Assembly: GCF_004364175.1 (NCBI RefSeq)
Contig: NZ_SNZW01000018.1
Coordinates: 1-64,000 of the forward strand
DNA length: 64,000 bases
Direction of reading: 5' to 3'
From: Maribacter caenipelagi
GTDB taxonomy: Bacteria; Bacteroidota; Bacteroidia; Flavobacteriales; Flavobacteriaceae
Each line of letters opens with the position of its first letter. The stretch's first letter is position 1. Shown here in pieces: positions 50,104 through 58,330 of this stretch. The notes below the pieces were generated by a model, which made no database searches, was not told the origin of the DNA, and was given only the letters and a program-made list of their open reading frames with translations. The translations under genes were made by a program, and so were the position numbers.

Positions 50104-50135
50104 TTGGAATTTAGAGAAAATGTGTTGTATATTTG
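50104..50135 (+). promoter_or_regulatory. Promoter of the initiator tRNA gene
   Basis: TTG at 50104-50106, 21 bases, then TATATTTG at 50128-50135, followed by GCAGCC exactly as at the proximal rRNA promoter at the left end of the window. This shared start region suggests similar growth-rate control. Confidence 0.75.
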
Positions 50136-50141
50136 CAGCCC

Positions 50142-50219
50142 GTTACAAATAGTAGCGTACTTTTATCTCGTCAGCTTAATGACCTGAAGTTGCAAGACAA
50201 GTGAGATAAAAACCCATAT
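50142..50219 (+). other. Structured 5' leader of the initiator tRNA transcript
   Basis: Between the promoter and the tRNA are about 78 non-coding bases. TTTTATCTC (50161-50169) can pair perfectly with GAGATAAAA (50203-50211), enclosing a small GTCA/TGAC hairpin (50170-50183). Such a closed domain may guide tRNA processing or act on its own; no known RNA family was recognised. Confidence 0.5.
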
Positions 50220-50292
<73 letters not shown>

Positions 50293-50300
50293 CTAAGAAA

Positions 50301-50330
50301 AAAGCCACTGAAAATTCAGTGGCTTTTTTA
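50301..50330. terminator. Bidirectional terminator of tRNA-fMet and topB
   Basis: AAAGCCACTGAA pairs with TTCAGTGGCTTT around a loop of about two bases, followed by a T run. It directly follows the tRNA and also lies just past the topB stop codon on the other strand. Confidence 0.88.
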
Positions 50331-50333
50331 TTT

Positions 50334-52631
50334 CTACTTCCCTCTAAATATTTCAAAAACCAACTCTTTGGTCAATGGTCGACCTTTTGCTTTTTCACGT
50401 ATAGTATCAAAACTAAATCGAAAGTCGCAACCTGCTTTGTATTCACTACAACCATAAGCCGATTTTCCTTTTAGAATAATGCCCTTACCGCATTTCGGAC
50501 AACTATTTTCTTCGGATATATTCTTTGCCTGAACTTTTGTTTTCTTGGGTTCTAATTTTAGCTTAAAGCTTTCATCAAATCTAACTAGGCCTTCAACTGT
50601 TGCATTGTTGACTTTAAAGCCTTTTAAGTTTACTGTAGAACCTTTTTGAAACAGCCTAATATATTGCTTTTCCGATATAGTTTTACCTTCAAACTTAAAG
50701 GGTATTACGAAATCGCACGTCTTCTTAAACTCAGAACAACCATAAGCCGATTTACCCTTTCGGATGGTGCCTTTTTTACATTTAGGACAAACTTCAGATG
50801 TTAACCCTGTAGTCTTTTCAATTGACCTCTTCTTAGCCGCTGCTACTGGCTTATTATTTACTGCCGAAATATTAGCCTTTCTTGTTTCACTTCGAACATC
50901 GTAGACCAATTGATCTACCATTTGTTTCATCTGCTTGATAAAACTGCCTGCACTAAAAGTGCCTTTTTCAATATCTTTCAGCTGCTTTTCCCATTTACCT
51001 GTAAGCTCGGCAGATTTCAGCATTTCATTTTGAATAGTATCTATTAACTGAATTCCTGTAACCGTGGGAATGACTTGCTTTTTATTTCGCTTTATATATT
51101 TTCTACGAAATAATGTTTCGATGATATTCGCACGTGTTGAAGGTCTACCAATACCGTTTTCTTTCATAAGCTCCCGAAGTTCATCGTCATCTACCTTTTT
51201 ACCTGCAGTTTCCATTGCACGTAAGAGCGAAGCTTCTGTATACTGCTTTGGTGGCTTCGTTTGCTTTTCTAAAAATGAAGGTTTATGTGGTCCTTTTTCA
51301 CCTTTCTTAAAAGTGGGTAATATTCCAGATTCTTTTGATGGTGCATCGGGTGTTTCGAAAACAACTCGCCATCCTTTTTCTAAAATCTCTTTTCCGGTAG
51401 TTTTAAACTTTACTGATTCAGCTTTACCTATGACTGTAGTATTCGAGACTTTACAATCTGGATAGAACACCGCAATAAAACGACGGACAATTATATCATA
51501 AACCTGCTGCTGGTTGAATTGCAAGTTTATTTGTTGACCAGTAGGTATAATTGCGTGGTGATCTGTAACCTTACTATCGTCAAAAACCTTTTTTGTTTTC
51601 TTTAATTTCTTACCTTCAAGAGGCTTCGTTAACGTATCGTAATTCGACAAGTTCTTTAGTATTCCCGGTACTTTAGGGTACACATCATTTGGTAAAAATG
51701 TCGTATCTACTCTTGGGTAGGTCACTACTTTTTGCTCATATAATTTCTGAACAATTTTTAACGTCTCGTCTGCACTAAATCCGAATTTAGTATTACAATA
51801 AACTTGTAACCCTGTTAAATCGAAAAGCTTGGGTGCATATTCATTACCTGCTTTTTTGGAAGTGGAAACAATTTCGAAATCGTGTTCTTTTACAATATTG
51901 GCAAGTTTTTCGCCATCTTCTACTTTAAGAAATCGTCCTTCTTCATAACTGAACAAAGTCTCACGATATAATGTCTGTAACTCCCAATAAGGTTGTGGCT
52001 TAAAATTTTCTATCTCTTTAAACCGGTCTACTAGCATTGCCAAGGTTGGTGTTTGCACACGCCCAACGGACAGTACTTGTTTGTAGCCACCATGTTTTAA
52101 AGTGTACAAACGGGTAGCGTTCATACCCAAAAGCCAATCACCAATTGCACGAGAAAAACCTGCGTAATATAAATTATCGTAATCTGTAGATGATTTTAAA
52201 TTATTGAATCCTTCTTTTATAGCTTCAGTGGTAAGTGAAGAAATCCAAAGTCTTTCAACTTTACCTTTGTAGTTTGCTTGATTTAATACCCAACGTTGAA
52301 TTAATTCACCTTCTTGCCCGGCATCACCACAGTTGATAACAACATCAGCTTTATCGAATAATTTCTTAATAATTTTAAACTGTTTTTGTATTCCAGCATC
52401 TTTAGTCACTTTGGTTTCAAAATGCTCGGGTAACATTGGTAGGTTATTCAAATTCCAACTTTTCCAATGTGGTTTGTAATCGTTTGGCTCCTTTAGTGTG
52501 CAAAGGTGCCCGAAGGTATAGGTTACCGCGTAGCCATTACCTTCATAGTAGCCATCATGCTTGGAATTTGCCCCAAGAACGGAAGCGATTTCTCGCGCTA
52601 CAGATGGTTTTTCGGCAATACAGACTTTCAT
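50334..52631 (-). CDS. topB: DNA topoisomerase III (type IA)
   Basis: A 765-residue type IA topoisomerase that passes single DNA strands and helps resolve recombination or replication intermediates. The TOPRIM domain opens with MKVCIAEKPSVAREIA and holds NCGDAGQEGELIQRW; the active-site tyrosine is in VVTYPRVDTTFLPND. Two C-terminal repeats with four cysteines each (CPKC...GCSEFKKTCDF and CPKC...GCSEYKAGCDF) look like zinc-binding topoisomerase C-terminal units. Bacteroidota often carry such TopB-like enzymes in addition to TopA. It is monocistronic. Confidence 0.92.
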   Translation of the reverse strand: MKVCIAEKPSVAREIASVLGANSKHDGYYEGNGYAVTYTFGHLCTLKEPNDYKPHWKSWNLNNLPMLPEHFETKVTKDAGIQKQFKIIKKLFDKADVVINCGDAGQEGELIQRWVLNQANYKGKVERLWISSLTTEAIKEGFNNLKSSTDYDNLYYAGFSRAIGDWLLGMNATRLYTLKHGGYKQVLSVGRVQTPTLAMLVDRFKEIENFKPQPYWELQTLYRETLFSYEEGRFLKVEDGEKLANIVKEHDFEIVSTSKKAGNEYAPKLFDLTGLQVYCNTKFGFSADETLKIVQKLYEQKVVTYPRVDTTFLPNDVYPKVPGILKNLSNYDTLTKPLEGKKLKKTKKVFDDSKVTDHHAIIPTGQQINLQFNQQQVYDIIVRRFIAVFYPDCKVSNTTVIGKAESVKFKTTGKEILEKGWRVVFETPDAPSKESGILPTFKKGEKGPHKPSFLEKQTKPPKQYTEASLLRAMETAGKKVDDDELRELMKENGIGRPSTRANIIETLFRRKYIKRNKKQVIPTVTGIQLIDTIQNEMLKSAELTGKWEKQLKDIEKGTFSAGSFIKQMKQMVDQLVYDVRSETRKANISAVNNKPVAAAKKRSIEKTTGLTSEVCPKCKKGTIRKGKSAYGCSEFKKTCDFVIPFKFEGKTISEKQYIRLFQKGSTVNLKGFKVNNATVEGLVRFDESFKLKLEPKKTKVQAKNISEENSCPKCGKGIILKGKSAYGCSEYKAGCDFRFSFDTIREKAKGRPLTKELVFEIFRGK

Positions 52632-52770
52632 TTTATGAATTGAAAATTATAGATTTAGGCAGGGGTATTGGTCGAAGCAGTCATGGTTATTCATGAAACG
52701 AATACTCACAACTGTCGAAAATTATTATTTGGACAAATATAGAAATTGTTTGTTATAGGTAATCCTATAT

Positions 52771-52805
52771 AAAAAGCTTCTAAAACTCGATTTTAGAAGC
52801 TTTTT
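52771..52805 (-). terminator. Terminator downstream of the DsrE-like gene
   Basis: A perfect 15-bp stem (AAAAAGCTTCTAAAA with TTTTAGAAGCTTTTT) and a five-base loop, about 100 bp past the DsrE-like stop codon. It is symmetrical and could stop transcription from either side. Confidence 0.8.
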
Positions 52806-52908
52806 CAATTTAGTTATTTAGCTAAAAAAAATATGCCAATAATTTAAAACATGTAAGTACAAATGCCCTTACAAGAACAAATAGGGTAATTTCTGTTTTT
52901 ATTTATGC

Positions 52909-53349
52909 TTAGTAGGTTAACGTATTGTAACCGTTTGCTTGTAATTGCAAAACACGTATCGAGGCAGTCGGGGTAATATCGAGACCGTCAAAAAGTGATT
53001 CTTCTGCTACACCTAGTTTTTCCATAGCAACACTACATATGCTTACTTTTACCTTACCCTTATATTTTTGAAAGAACGTTTCAAGCTCTGAATCTTTAGT
53101 CAATAAAGTAACTACTTTTCCTTTGACCACAATTTCAAATTCTTCTATTTCTACACCGTTTTCAATAAGAAGGTCATACATACTTAGTACTCCCTTAAAA
53201 TGCCTTTCTGTAGTTAGTATAAAGCCATATTTAGGTGTTTTCTGTAAATCGGCAACAGCTTGTTGGTCTAATTTTTTTTGACCATATATTTCTGTACCAC
53301 TAGCAATCATCACGATAACTGCTAAAAGTGTTCGTAAAACATTATTCAT
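52909..53349 (-). CDS. Secreted DsrE/DsrF-like protein
   Basis: A 146-residue protein from the ATG at 53349, which begins a signal peptide (MNNVLRTLL... cut near IYGQ); a longer reading from 53406 adds 19 codons before it. The mature part is a DsrE/F-like alpha/beta domain with KYGFILTTERHFKGVLSMYDLL, VVKGKVVTLL and the cysteine-bearing KVKVSICSVAMEKLGV. Exported DsrE-like proteins are common in Flavobacteria and may handle sulfur or redox states; the activity is unproven. Confidence 0.72.
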   Translation of the reverse strand: MNNVLRTLLAVIVMIASGTEIYGQKKLDQQAVADLQKTPKYGFILTTERHFKGVLSMYDLLIENGVEIEEFEIVVKGKVVTLLTKDSELETFFQKYKGKVKVSICSVAMEKLGVAEESLFDGLDITPTASIRVLQLQANGYNTLTY

Positions 53350-53456
53350 AATTTCTATTTTTGATGTATATATCAAATATTTAAAAATACAGAAAATTAT
53401 TCCCAAATATTAATTAAGGCAGGTGATTACGAACGTAGTGGTAAAGTATTCTTGAA

Positions 53457-53894
53457 TTATATCAAAACAACAAATTCATCTTTCAGTACTACTTCGTCGT
53501 TCTTGAACGGTACCTTTCTCAAAGATTTTGACAATAACTTTTTCAATTCTTTTAATGAAGAAGATTTTTTCAAAAACTGATTGGCCCCATCTTCTTTAAG
53601 CTGGTTTACTTCTCTATCTCTATAAATTGAAGAATAGGCAATGATGTATATATCCTTGAATTTCTTGAAATTTCTGATATCAATAAGGCATTCAAAACCG
53701 TCCATGATAGGCATATATAGATCTAAAAATATTACCTGTGGCAAGTTTACATCAGAGAATAGTTTATCCATTAAATCGACGCCATTATCAAATTGAGATA
53801 CTTCTGTATTTATATCTATATTCTTCAAAGCTTCCATAAAAAAATCTCGGTCGTCAAAATCGTCATCCGCAATATATATGTTCAATTGTTTCAA
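53457..53894 (-). CDS. Single-domain response regulator
   Basis: A 145-residue CheY-like receiver domain without output domain. The acidic pocket is in IADDDFDDRDFF, the phospho-acceptor Asp in QVIFLDLYMPIMDG, the switch Ser/Thr in IIAYSS and the conserved Lys in FLKKSSS. The start is a TTG at 53894: the first ATG would remove the first strand and acidic pocket. No histidine kinase is adjacent, so it takes phosphate from elsewhere. It is divergent from an orphan 95-residue protein and close to a BLUF receptor. Confidence 0.88.
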   Translation of the reverse strand: MKQLNIYIADDDFDDRDFFMEALKNIDINTEVSQFDNGVDLMDKLFSDVNLPQVIFLDLYMPIMDGFECLIDIRNFKKFKDIYIIAYSSIYRDREVNQLKEDGANQFLKKSSSLKELKKLLSKSLRKVPFKNDEVVLKDEFVVLI

Positions 53895-54088
53895 ATTTAT
53901 ATAATAACAGTCTGTCCCTCAAAATTATATAGAAATAACGCATAAAATTCTACCAATAAAAATGAATTATAACTCAAAAAAATAATTATCATGATTATAA
54001 TAGAAAAAATAAACTTTTTGTAGTAAAATACTTACAAATATTTTGCGTTAAATACTTAATGATATCTGTTTAATTGATCGAATAAATT

Positions 54089-54376
54089 ATGTCACTTAAA
54101 AACTCTAATGAACTTTCATTGATATTACAACAATATCAGCTCGATTATTACACTAAAGGAAATGCGCTTAAAGTTCACTCAATACTTACAAATGTGTTAC
54201 CCAAAATTGAATTTAATGATGAGAGGTGTCTATTAGAATTTCAAAGGAGATATGAAGATTTAAAATCTATTGAAGATGTAAAAGATATTAATGATTATTC
54301 TAAAAAATTTGCAGAAAATTTACTCAAACTTATTTTATTATTAACTAATTCGAAGTTCTTATCTAATATTGACTGA
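54089..54376 (+). CDS. Orphan protein of unknown function (95 aa)
   Basis: A 95-residue protein predicted mostly helical, with no signal peptide (MSLKNSNELSLILQQYQLDYYTKGN...). It is acidic in the middle (FNDERCLLEFQRRYEDLKSIEDVKDI) and hydrophobic near the end (LLKLILLLTNSKFL). No family is recognised. It lies between a response regulator and a BLUF protein, both on the other strand. It may be a small partner in signalling, but only position suggests it. Confidence 0.45.
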   Translation: MSLKNSNELSLILQQYQLDYYTKGNALKVHSILTNVLPKIEFNDERCLLEFQRRYEDLKSIEDVKDINDYSKKFAENLLKLILLLTNSKFLSNID

Positions 54377-54594
54377 AACAGCTGGCTAATCATAATCAAT
54401 AGCGTGGCATTTATTTTAAAATGCACCATATACTAAATCAACATCACATAAAAAGTGTAATTACAACAACAATTATATATTGTAATACAGTAAGTTTAAT
54501 ACTTAGATTACTTTCTTTTTAAAAAATAGTGGAGAGCCAAAGTACTGTGTCATAAAATATCTTTTACACTTATGATATACATGAAATAGTAATT

Positions 54595-55035
54595 CTAATT
54601 AAAATTATCATGCCCTATTTTATTCAATAACTCTTTTGCAGCTAGCCAAAATCGTTTAGAAGTTGGATTAGGTACAACCGACATTTCAGGAATCTCAAAA
54701 TCGGGACTTATCATTAATTTAATATATTGATATGCTTCGTTTGGAAGTTTATCTGAGAGATACGCCATACTCCATGTATCGAACTCCCTTGAATAAATAT
54801 TACCTTGAGATAGAAGTATTACTTCATAATGGCGTATATCCTCCCTAATTTTTTCGAATAAAGTTAAAACTATCTCGGCATTGCCTTCTAAATATTGTAC
54901 AAAAAAACCATCATGATAGATAAGACATCCTGTAATATCGTGTTTGCCATTAAAGTCTCTTGATTCCATTAGAATCTCATCCACTTGATTAGGTGTTAGG
55001 CTATTGGCAACTGACTTATACACAAGATTGTACAT
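54595..55035 (-). CDS. Short BLUF-domain blue-light receptor
   Basis: A 146-residue protein made of one BLUF domain (residues ~2-95) and a short helical C-terminus. The flavin-site residues are in place: Tyr6 (LVYKS), Asn29 (SRDFNG) and Gln47 (FFVQYLEG), with the family ITGCLIYHDGFF core and a Trp in FDTWSMAYL. The domain binds FAD and changes hydrogen bonding under blue light. There is no attached effector, so it must act through a partner protein. No partner is fused or adjacent on the same strand; the response regulator and orphan protein nearby are candidates. Confidence 0.9.
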   Translation of the reverse strand: MYNLVYKSVANSLTPNQVDEILMESRDFNGKHDITGCLIYHDGFFVQYLEGNAEIVLTLFEKIREDIRHYEVILLSQGNIYSREFDTWSMAYLSDKLPNEAYQYIKLMISPDFEIPEMSVVPNPTSKRFWLAAKELLNKIGHDNFN

Positions 55036-55256
55036 AGAATAAGAAATATAGAACTGCTTAAAACTCTAATAAGATACCAACTTTCAACGAATTATCGCTA
55101 CATCAAAGTATTATTTTTCTTACAAAAATAATCTACCATTAGGTTTTGATAATAACTACCATAAAAACAACCATTACACACTAAGAGTCAATATTAAATG
55201 TGATAGGGACTATTGAAATTTATTTTAAGCTATAATTTTCGAAAAGAATTTTAAAT

Positions 55257-55739
55257 ATGAAAATCATGAAAAATAGAATCATAGTTACGTTAGCATTAAC
55301 TGCTATTTTGACCTCATGTTCGAGCACTAAAAAAACCACTTCAAACGATACGGAAGCCACAACTGTTCAAATGAAGACCGAACAAGATGAATCAACTACG
55401 AAAACGACAGAAAGTACTGTTACCACATCACCAATGGTTCATAAGAATATGGCGACACAAATAAACGAATCAACTAGTGCTATGAACAATATTGGGGCTA
55501 AAAATAGCTCAAATAGCTTAGGTGCCGAGTATTCGAAAATGTTTACCGCCTTAGGCATGAGCGAAAATCAAATCAGCATTTTTAAATCTTCTATGGAACG
55601 TTTTAAAACTAAACAGGCGAATACCGCAAGTGGCGAAATGTTAGGTAGTATAGAAAGTGAGCGTACACGGCAAATGGAAAGTATTTTGTCTAGCGCACAG
55701 TATGCTAAATACGAGCAATGGTTGGCAGACAATCAATAA
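55257..55739 (+). CDS. Small lipoprotein, Ser/Thr-rich
   Basis: A 160-residue lipoprotein (lipobox Cys21 in LTSC) with a long Ser/Thr-rich low-complexity linker (residues ~23-60) and a helical C-terminal domain (EYSKMFTALGMSENQISIFKSSMERF, then RQMESILSSAQYAKYEQWL), faintly similar to Spy-like or LTxxQ-type repeats. No known family is certain. A second ATG at 55266 is also possible as start. Confidence 0.6.
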   Translation: MKIMKNRIIVTLALTAILTSCSSTKKTTSNDTEATTVQMKTEQDESTTKTTESTVTTSPMVHKNMATQINESTSAMNNIGAKNSSNSLGAEYSKMFTALGMSENQISIFKSSMERFKTKQANTASGEMLGSIESERTRQMESILSSAQYAKYEQWLADNQ

Positions 55740-55849
55740 ATAGCTATTATCATATTCATGCATTGCATCAACACTAAAAGTTATGCAACAAAGCTTTTGC
55801 AAGTGCCTCATGTAACTTTACGGCATACTAATTATAAAGTAATATTATC

Positions 55850-56359
55850 ATGATAAAACCCACAACAGAAGTACCTGATTTAAAAATACCTTTAATCAAT
55901 GATACGCAATGGAGCTTGTATGATCAAGCCAGTAAATCTTTTACTATGATTGTTTTTTATAGAGGATTGCATTGCCCAGTTTGTAAAAATTATTTGGAAG
56001 ATCTAGCGACAAAATTGAAAGATTTTAGCGATAGAGGTGTTCACTTAATCGCTGTTAGTAGTGATAGTGAAGAACGAGCAAAGAAAGCAGGAAAAGAATG
56101 GAATATACCTGAATTACCTATCGGTTACAATTTATCTATTGAGACTGCTAGAGATTGGGGATTATATGTTTCTAAGAAAACATCGGATAAAGAGCCTGAT
56201 GAATTTTCAGAGCCTGGATTATTTCTAATTCGCCCTGATAATACATTATATGCAAGTGCTATTCAGACAATGCCATTTGCAAGACCTCATTGGGACGATA
56301 TTTTGAACGCAATAGATTACGTCAACAAAAACAACTACCCTGCAAGAGGTGGTGAGTAG
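55850..56359 (+). CDS. Peroxiredoxin-like protein
   Basis: A 169-residue cytoplasmic thioredoxin-fold protein of the AhpC/TSA-like group. FYRGLHCPVCKNYLEDL gives Cys42 and Cys45 in a CPVC arrangement at the place of the peroxidatic cysteine; SSDSEERAKKAGKEWNI and GLFLIRPDNTLY follow as in related proteins. A peroxide- or disulfide-reducing role is likely. A terminator follows. Confidence 0.82.
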   Translation: MIKPTTEVPDLKIPLINDTQWSLYDQASKSFTMIVFYRGLHCPVCKNYLEDLATKLKDFSDRGVHLIAVSSDSEERAKKAGKEWNIPELPIGYNLSIETARDWGLYVSKKTSDKEPDEFSEPGLFLIRPDNTLYASAIQTMPFARPHWDDILNAIDYVNKNNYPARGGE

Positions 56360-56383
56360 TATAATTCGAGAATACTTTATATT

Positions 56384-56427
56384 AAAAAGGGGATTAGTAC
56401 GGTTATAGCGCTAATCACCTTTTTTTA
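56384..56427 (+). terminator. Terminator after the peroxiredoxin-like gene
   Basis: AAAAAGG-GGATTAG pairs with CTAATC-a-CCTTTTT (one bulge) around a loop of about 13 bases, followed by T's. It is also placed to stop the convergent RraA-like gene. Confidence 0.65.
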
Positions 56428-56448
56428 TTATCTACATACTTAAGTCAA

Positions 56449-57165
56449 CTACATGTTATTTGACTTCCATTTTTTGAACTTAGCTTTTGCATCTTCACTA
56501 ACCATTGGATAAAGACCTATCACAGGTTCACCTCCTTGTACCATTTCCATTACAAAATCTTCATACATCGTCATCTGTATACATTCATCTGCAACCTCAT
56601 CGGCAAGATGTGCAGGTATTACCATTACTCCGTCATCATCACCAAGAATAATATCACCAGGAAAAACGGCTACATCACCACAACCGATAGGATCATTAAT
56701 AGCAATAGCTTGGTGCAAGGTTAAATTGGTAGGTGCCGTAGGCCTATTATGGTATGATGAGAAATCTAGGTCGGCAATTTCAGCTGAATCCCTAAACCCG
56801 CCATCAGTAACTATACCTTCTGCTTTTCTAACCATAAGTCTGGTTACCAAAATAGATCCTGCAGACGCTGCCCTTGCATTCTGTCTACTATCAATAACCA
56901 TAACGGATCCTTCTGGGCATTCTTCTACAGCTACCCTTTGCAAATGCTTGGAATCCCTAAAAACAGAAATAGGATTTAAATCTTCTCTAGCAGGTATGTA
57001 ACGTAAGGTGTAAGCCTCACCCACCATTGTTGGCCTACCTAATTTTAATGGCTTTACGTGTTGTATAAACTGGTTTTTTAGTCCCTTTTTAAATAAACAG
57101 GTTGCAACGGTTGCCGTACTTACCTTTCTCAATTTCTCTTTTGTTGCGCTTGCTATCTTGGTCAT
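56449..57165 (-). CDS. RraA-like protein (class II aldolase-like fold)
   Basis: A 238-residue protein of the RraA / HMG-CHA aldolase-like family: GSVMVIDSRQNARAASAGSILVTRLMVRKAEG and DGGFRDSAEI, with Gly103, Arg125 and Asp126 at the usual metal and substrate positions. Some relatives are pyruvate aldolases and others bind RNase E; with Arg-Asp intact, an enzyme is plausible. It lies 7 bp downstream of a sugar isomerase/epimerase-like gene, so the two are one operon, divergent from the alginate lyases. Conversion of a sugar acid or keto acid is possible but unproven. Confidence 0.78.
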   Translation of the reverse strand: MTKIASATKEKLRKVSTATVATCLFKKGLKNQFIQHVKPLKLGRPTMVGEAYTLRYIPAREDLNPISVFRDSKHLQRVAVEECPEGSVMVIDSRQNARAASAGSILVTRLMVRKAEGIVTDGGFRDSAEIADLDFSSYHNRPTAPTNLTLHQAIAINDPIGCGDVAVFPGDIILGDDDGVMVIPAHLADEVADECIQMTMYEDFVMEMVQGGEPVIGLYPMVSEDAKAKFKKWKSNNM

Positions 57166-57172
57166 TATTTTA

Positions 57173-58156
57173 TTATCTAAAATTTATATTATCCGCTCTT
57201 TTCCATGCTTCTTTGATAAAGGTTAAATCCTTTTTCATCTTGGCGAACACTTCTTTTTTATCCAACGAAATTACTGTAGCACCTTTTTCCGCTCCACCGA
57301 GGTCATATTCTAAATGAAGTGAAATGGGTACATTTATCTTATATTTTTTAAGTAATGAAAAGTATCGATCAAAATCTACCATACCTTCACCTAAAGGGGT
57401 GTTGATTGGCTCCCAAATACCATCTTTAATTCCCCATTTAAAATCTTTAATAACTATAGATTTAATATACGGCTGAATACGTCTTAAATCTAATTCCCAA
57501 CTTTTGCCGCCCTCAACTACTGCATGTCTTATATCGTACTGACATCCTAAAAATTCATTATTAGTTTTTGAAAAAATCGTAGTTAAATCCCAAATCGGTG
57601 CCCCTACGTGATTGCCTGCATGATTTTGATAGCATCCGATTATCCCTAATTCCTTATTTAAGATTTCTAAGCTTTTAGCTTGAGTGGAATATGCCGCCAA
57701 ACTTTCTTCTATTGATTTTTCCTCAGGATAACTCAACCAAGCTGTTCGGTAGTAACCAAAACCTAATTTACTTGCGGTCTCCAAAACTTTTTGTTGTCCG
57801 GCATCTGTAATATCCCAAACATTGGTAGTCATCATATTGGGTTTTAACCCATATTTTTTCATTGCTTCTACTACAGTCGGTAAATCGTCATCTACGTTTT
57901 CTGGCAACACGTGCCCTTTTGGCCTAACGGTCAAATCCAAACCATTAAAACCTATTTCTGCGGCAGCTGCAGACATCTCATTATAATCAAGAAATTGCAA
58001 ATGTTTAGAGAATAAGTTTACTTCAATAGTTTCATCTGTATTATAAATAGACTTAATAAAATGATTGTCTAGCTGTACTAAAGGTATGCCTACCAAACCT
58101 ATAGCTGATTTTTTGGTAAAATTTCTTCTAGAAATACCCTTTTTATTTTCTCTCAT
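57173..58156 (-). CDS. Tat-exported sugar phosphate isomerase/epimerase-like TIM barrel
   Basis: A 327-residue protein with a Tat-type signal (SRRNFTKKSA near residue 10) followed by an AP-endonuclease-2/xylose-isomerase-like TIM barrel: GFNGLDLTVRPKGHVLPENVDDDL, CQYDIRHAVVEGG, KSIVIKDFKWG and PISLHLEYDLGG carry the usual metal-ligand acids and histidines. Many Bacteroidota relatives act on sugars in the periplasm. It heads the two-gene operon with the RraA-like protein. Its promoter region overlaps the operator and promoter of the divergent alginate lyase operon. Confidence 0.82.
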   Translation of the reverse strand: MRENKKGISRRNFTKKSAIGLVGIPLVQLDNHFIKSIYNTDETIEVNLFSKHLQFLDYNEMSAAAAEIGFNGLDLTVRPKGHVLPENVDDDLPTVVEAMKKYGLKPNMMTTNVWDITDAGQQKVLETASKLGFGYYRTAWLSYPEEKSIEESLAAYSTQAKSLEILNKELGIIGCYQNHAGNHVGAPIWDLTTIFSKTNNEFLGCQYDIRHAVVEGGKSWELDLRRIQPYIKSIVIKDFKWGIKDGIWEPINTPLGEGMVDFDRYFSLLKKYKINVPISLHLEYDLGGAEKGATVISLDKKEVFAKMKKDLTFIKEAWKRADNINFR

Positions 58157-58202
58157 TTTTGATATCTCTTTTATATTTTATCAATAGGTTTTGTGTTAAT
58201 TA

Positions 58203-58232
58203 GTTGCCATTCTTACAAATATATGTATTTTT
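58203..58232 (+). promoter_or_regulatory. Promoter of the PL6-PL7 lyase operon
   Basis: TTG at 58203-58205, 19 bases, then TATTTTTG at 58225-58232, a good Bacteroidota promoter. The same elements and spacing occur before the second PL6 gene (61910-61939), and the 30-bp segments are largely identical. Confidence 0.8.
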
Positions 58233-58241
58233 GGTCAACCA
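58215..58241 (-). promoter_or_regulatory. Possible divergent promoter of the TIM-barrel/RraA operon
   Basis: On the minus strand TATATTTG (58215-58222) lies inside the spacer of the plus-strand promoter. TTG elements occur 12 and 16 bases upstream, a little short of the usual 17-23, and fall within the operator. If used, one repressor could control both directions. Confidence 0.45.
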
Positions 58242-58262
58242 AACTGGTTAACCAGTTTGGTT
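58230..58262. promoter_or_regulatory. Candidate operator of the alginate lyase operon
   Basis: Two boxes, TTGGTCAACCAA (58230-58241) and CTGGTTAACCAG (58243-58254), lie 13 bp apart directly after the minus-7 element. Positions 58235-58262 also form a perfect 28-bp palindrome centred on the second box. TGGT-N2-ACCA-type dyads fit sites of FadR-subfamily GntR regulators. Binding here would block transcription start. Confidence 0.7.
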
Positions 58263-58330
58263 GTGGTTATTTAATAAATGACACACCTAATACCTACATT
58301 CAGTTTCAAACCAGAATAACAACATAGATA

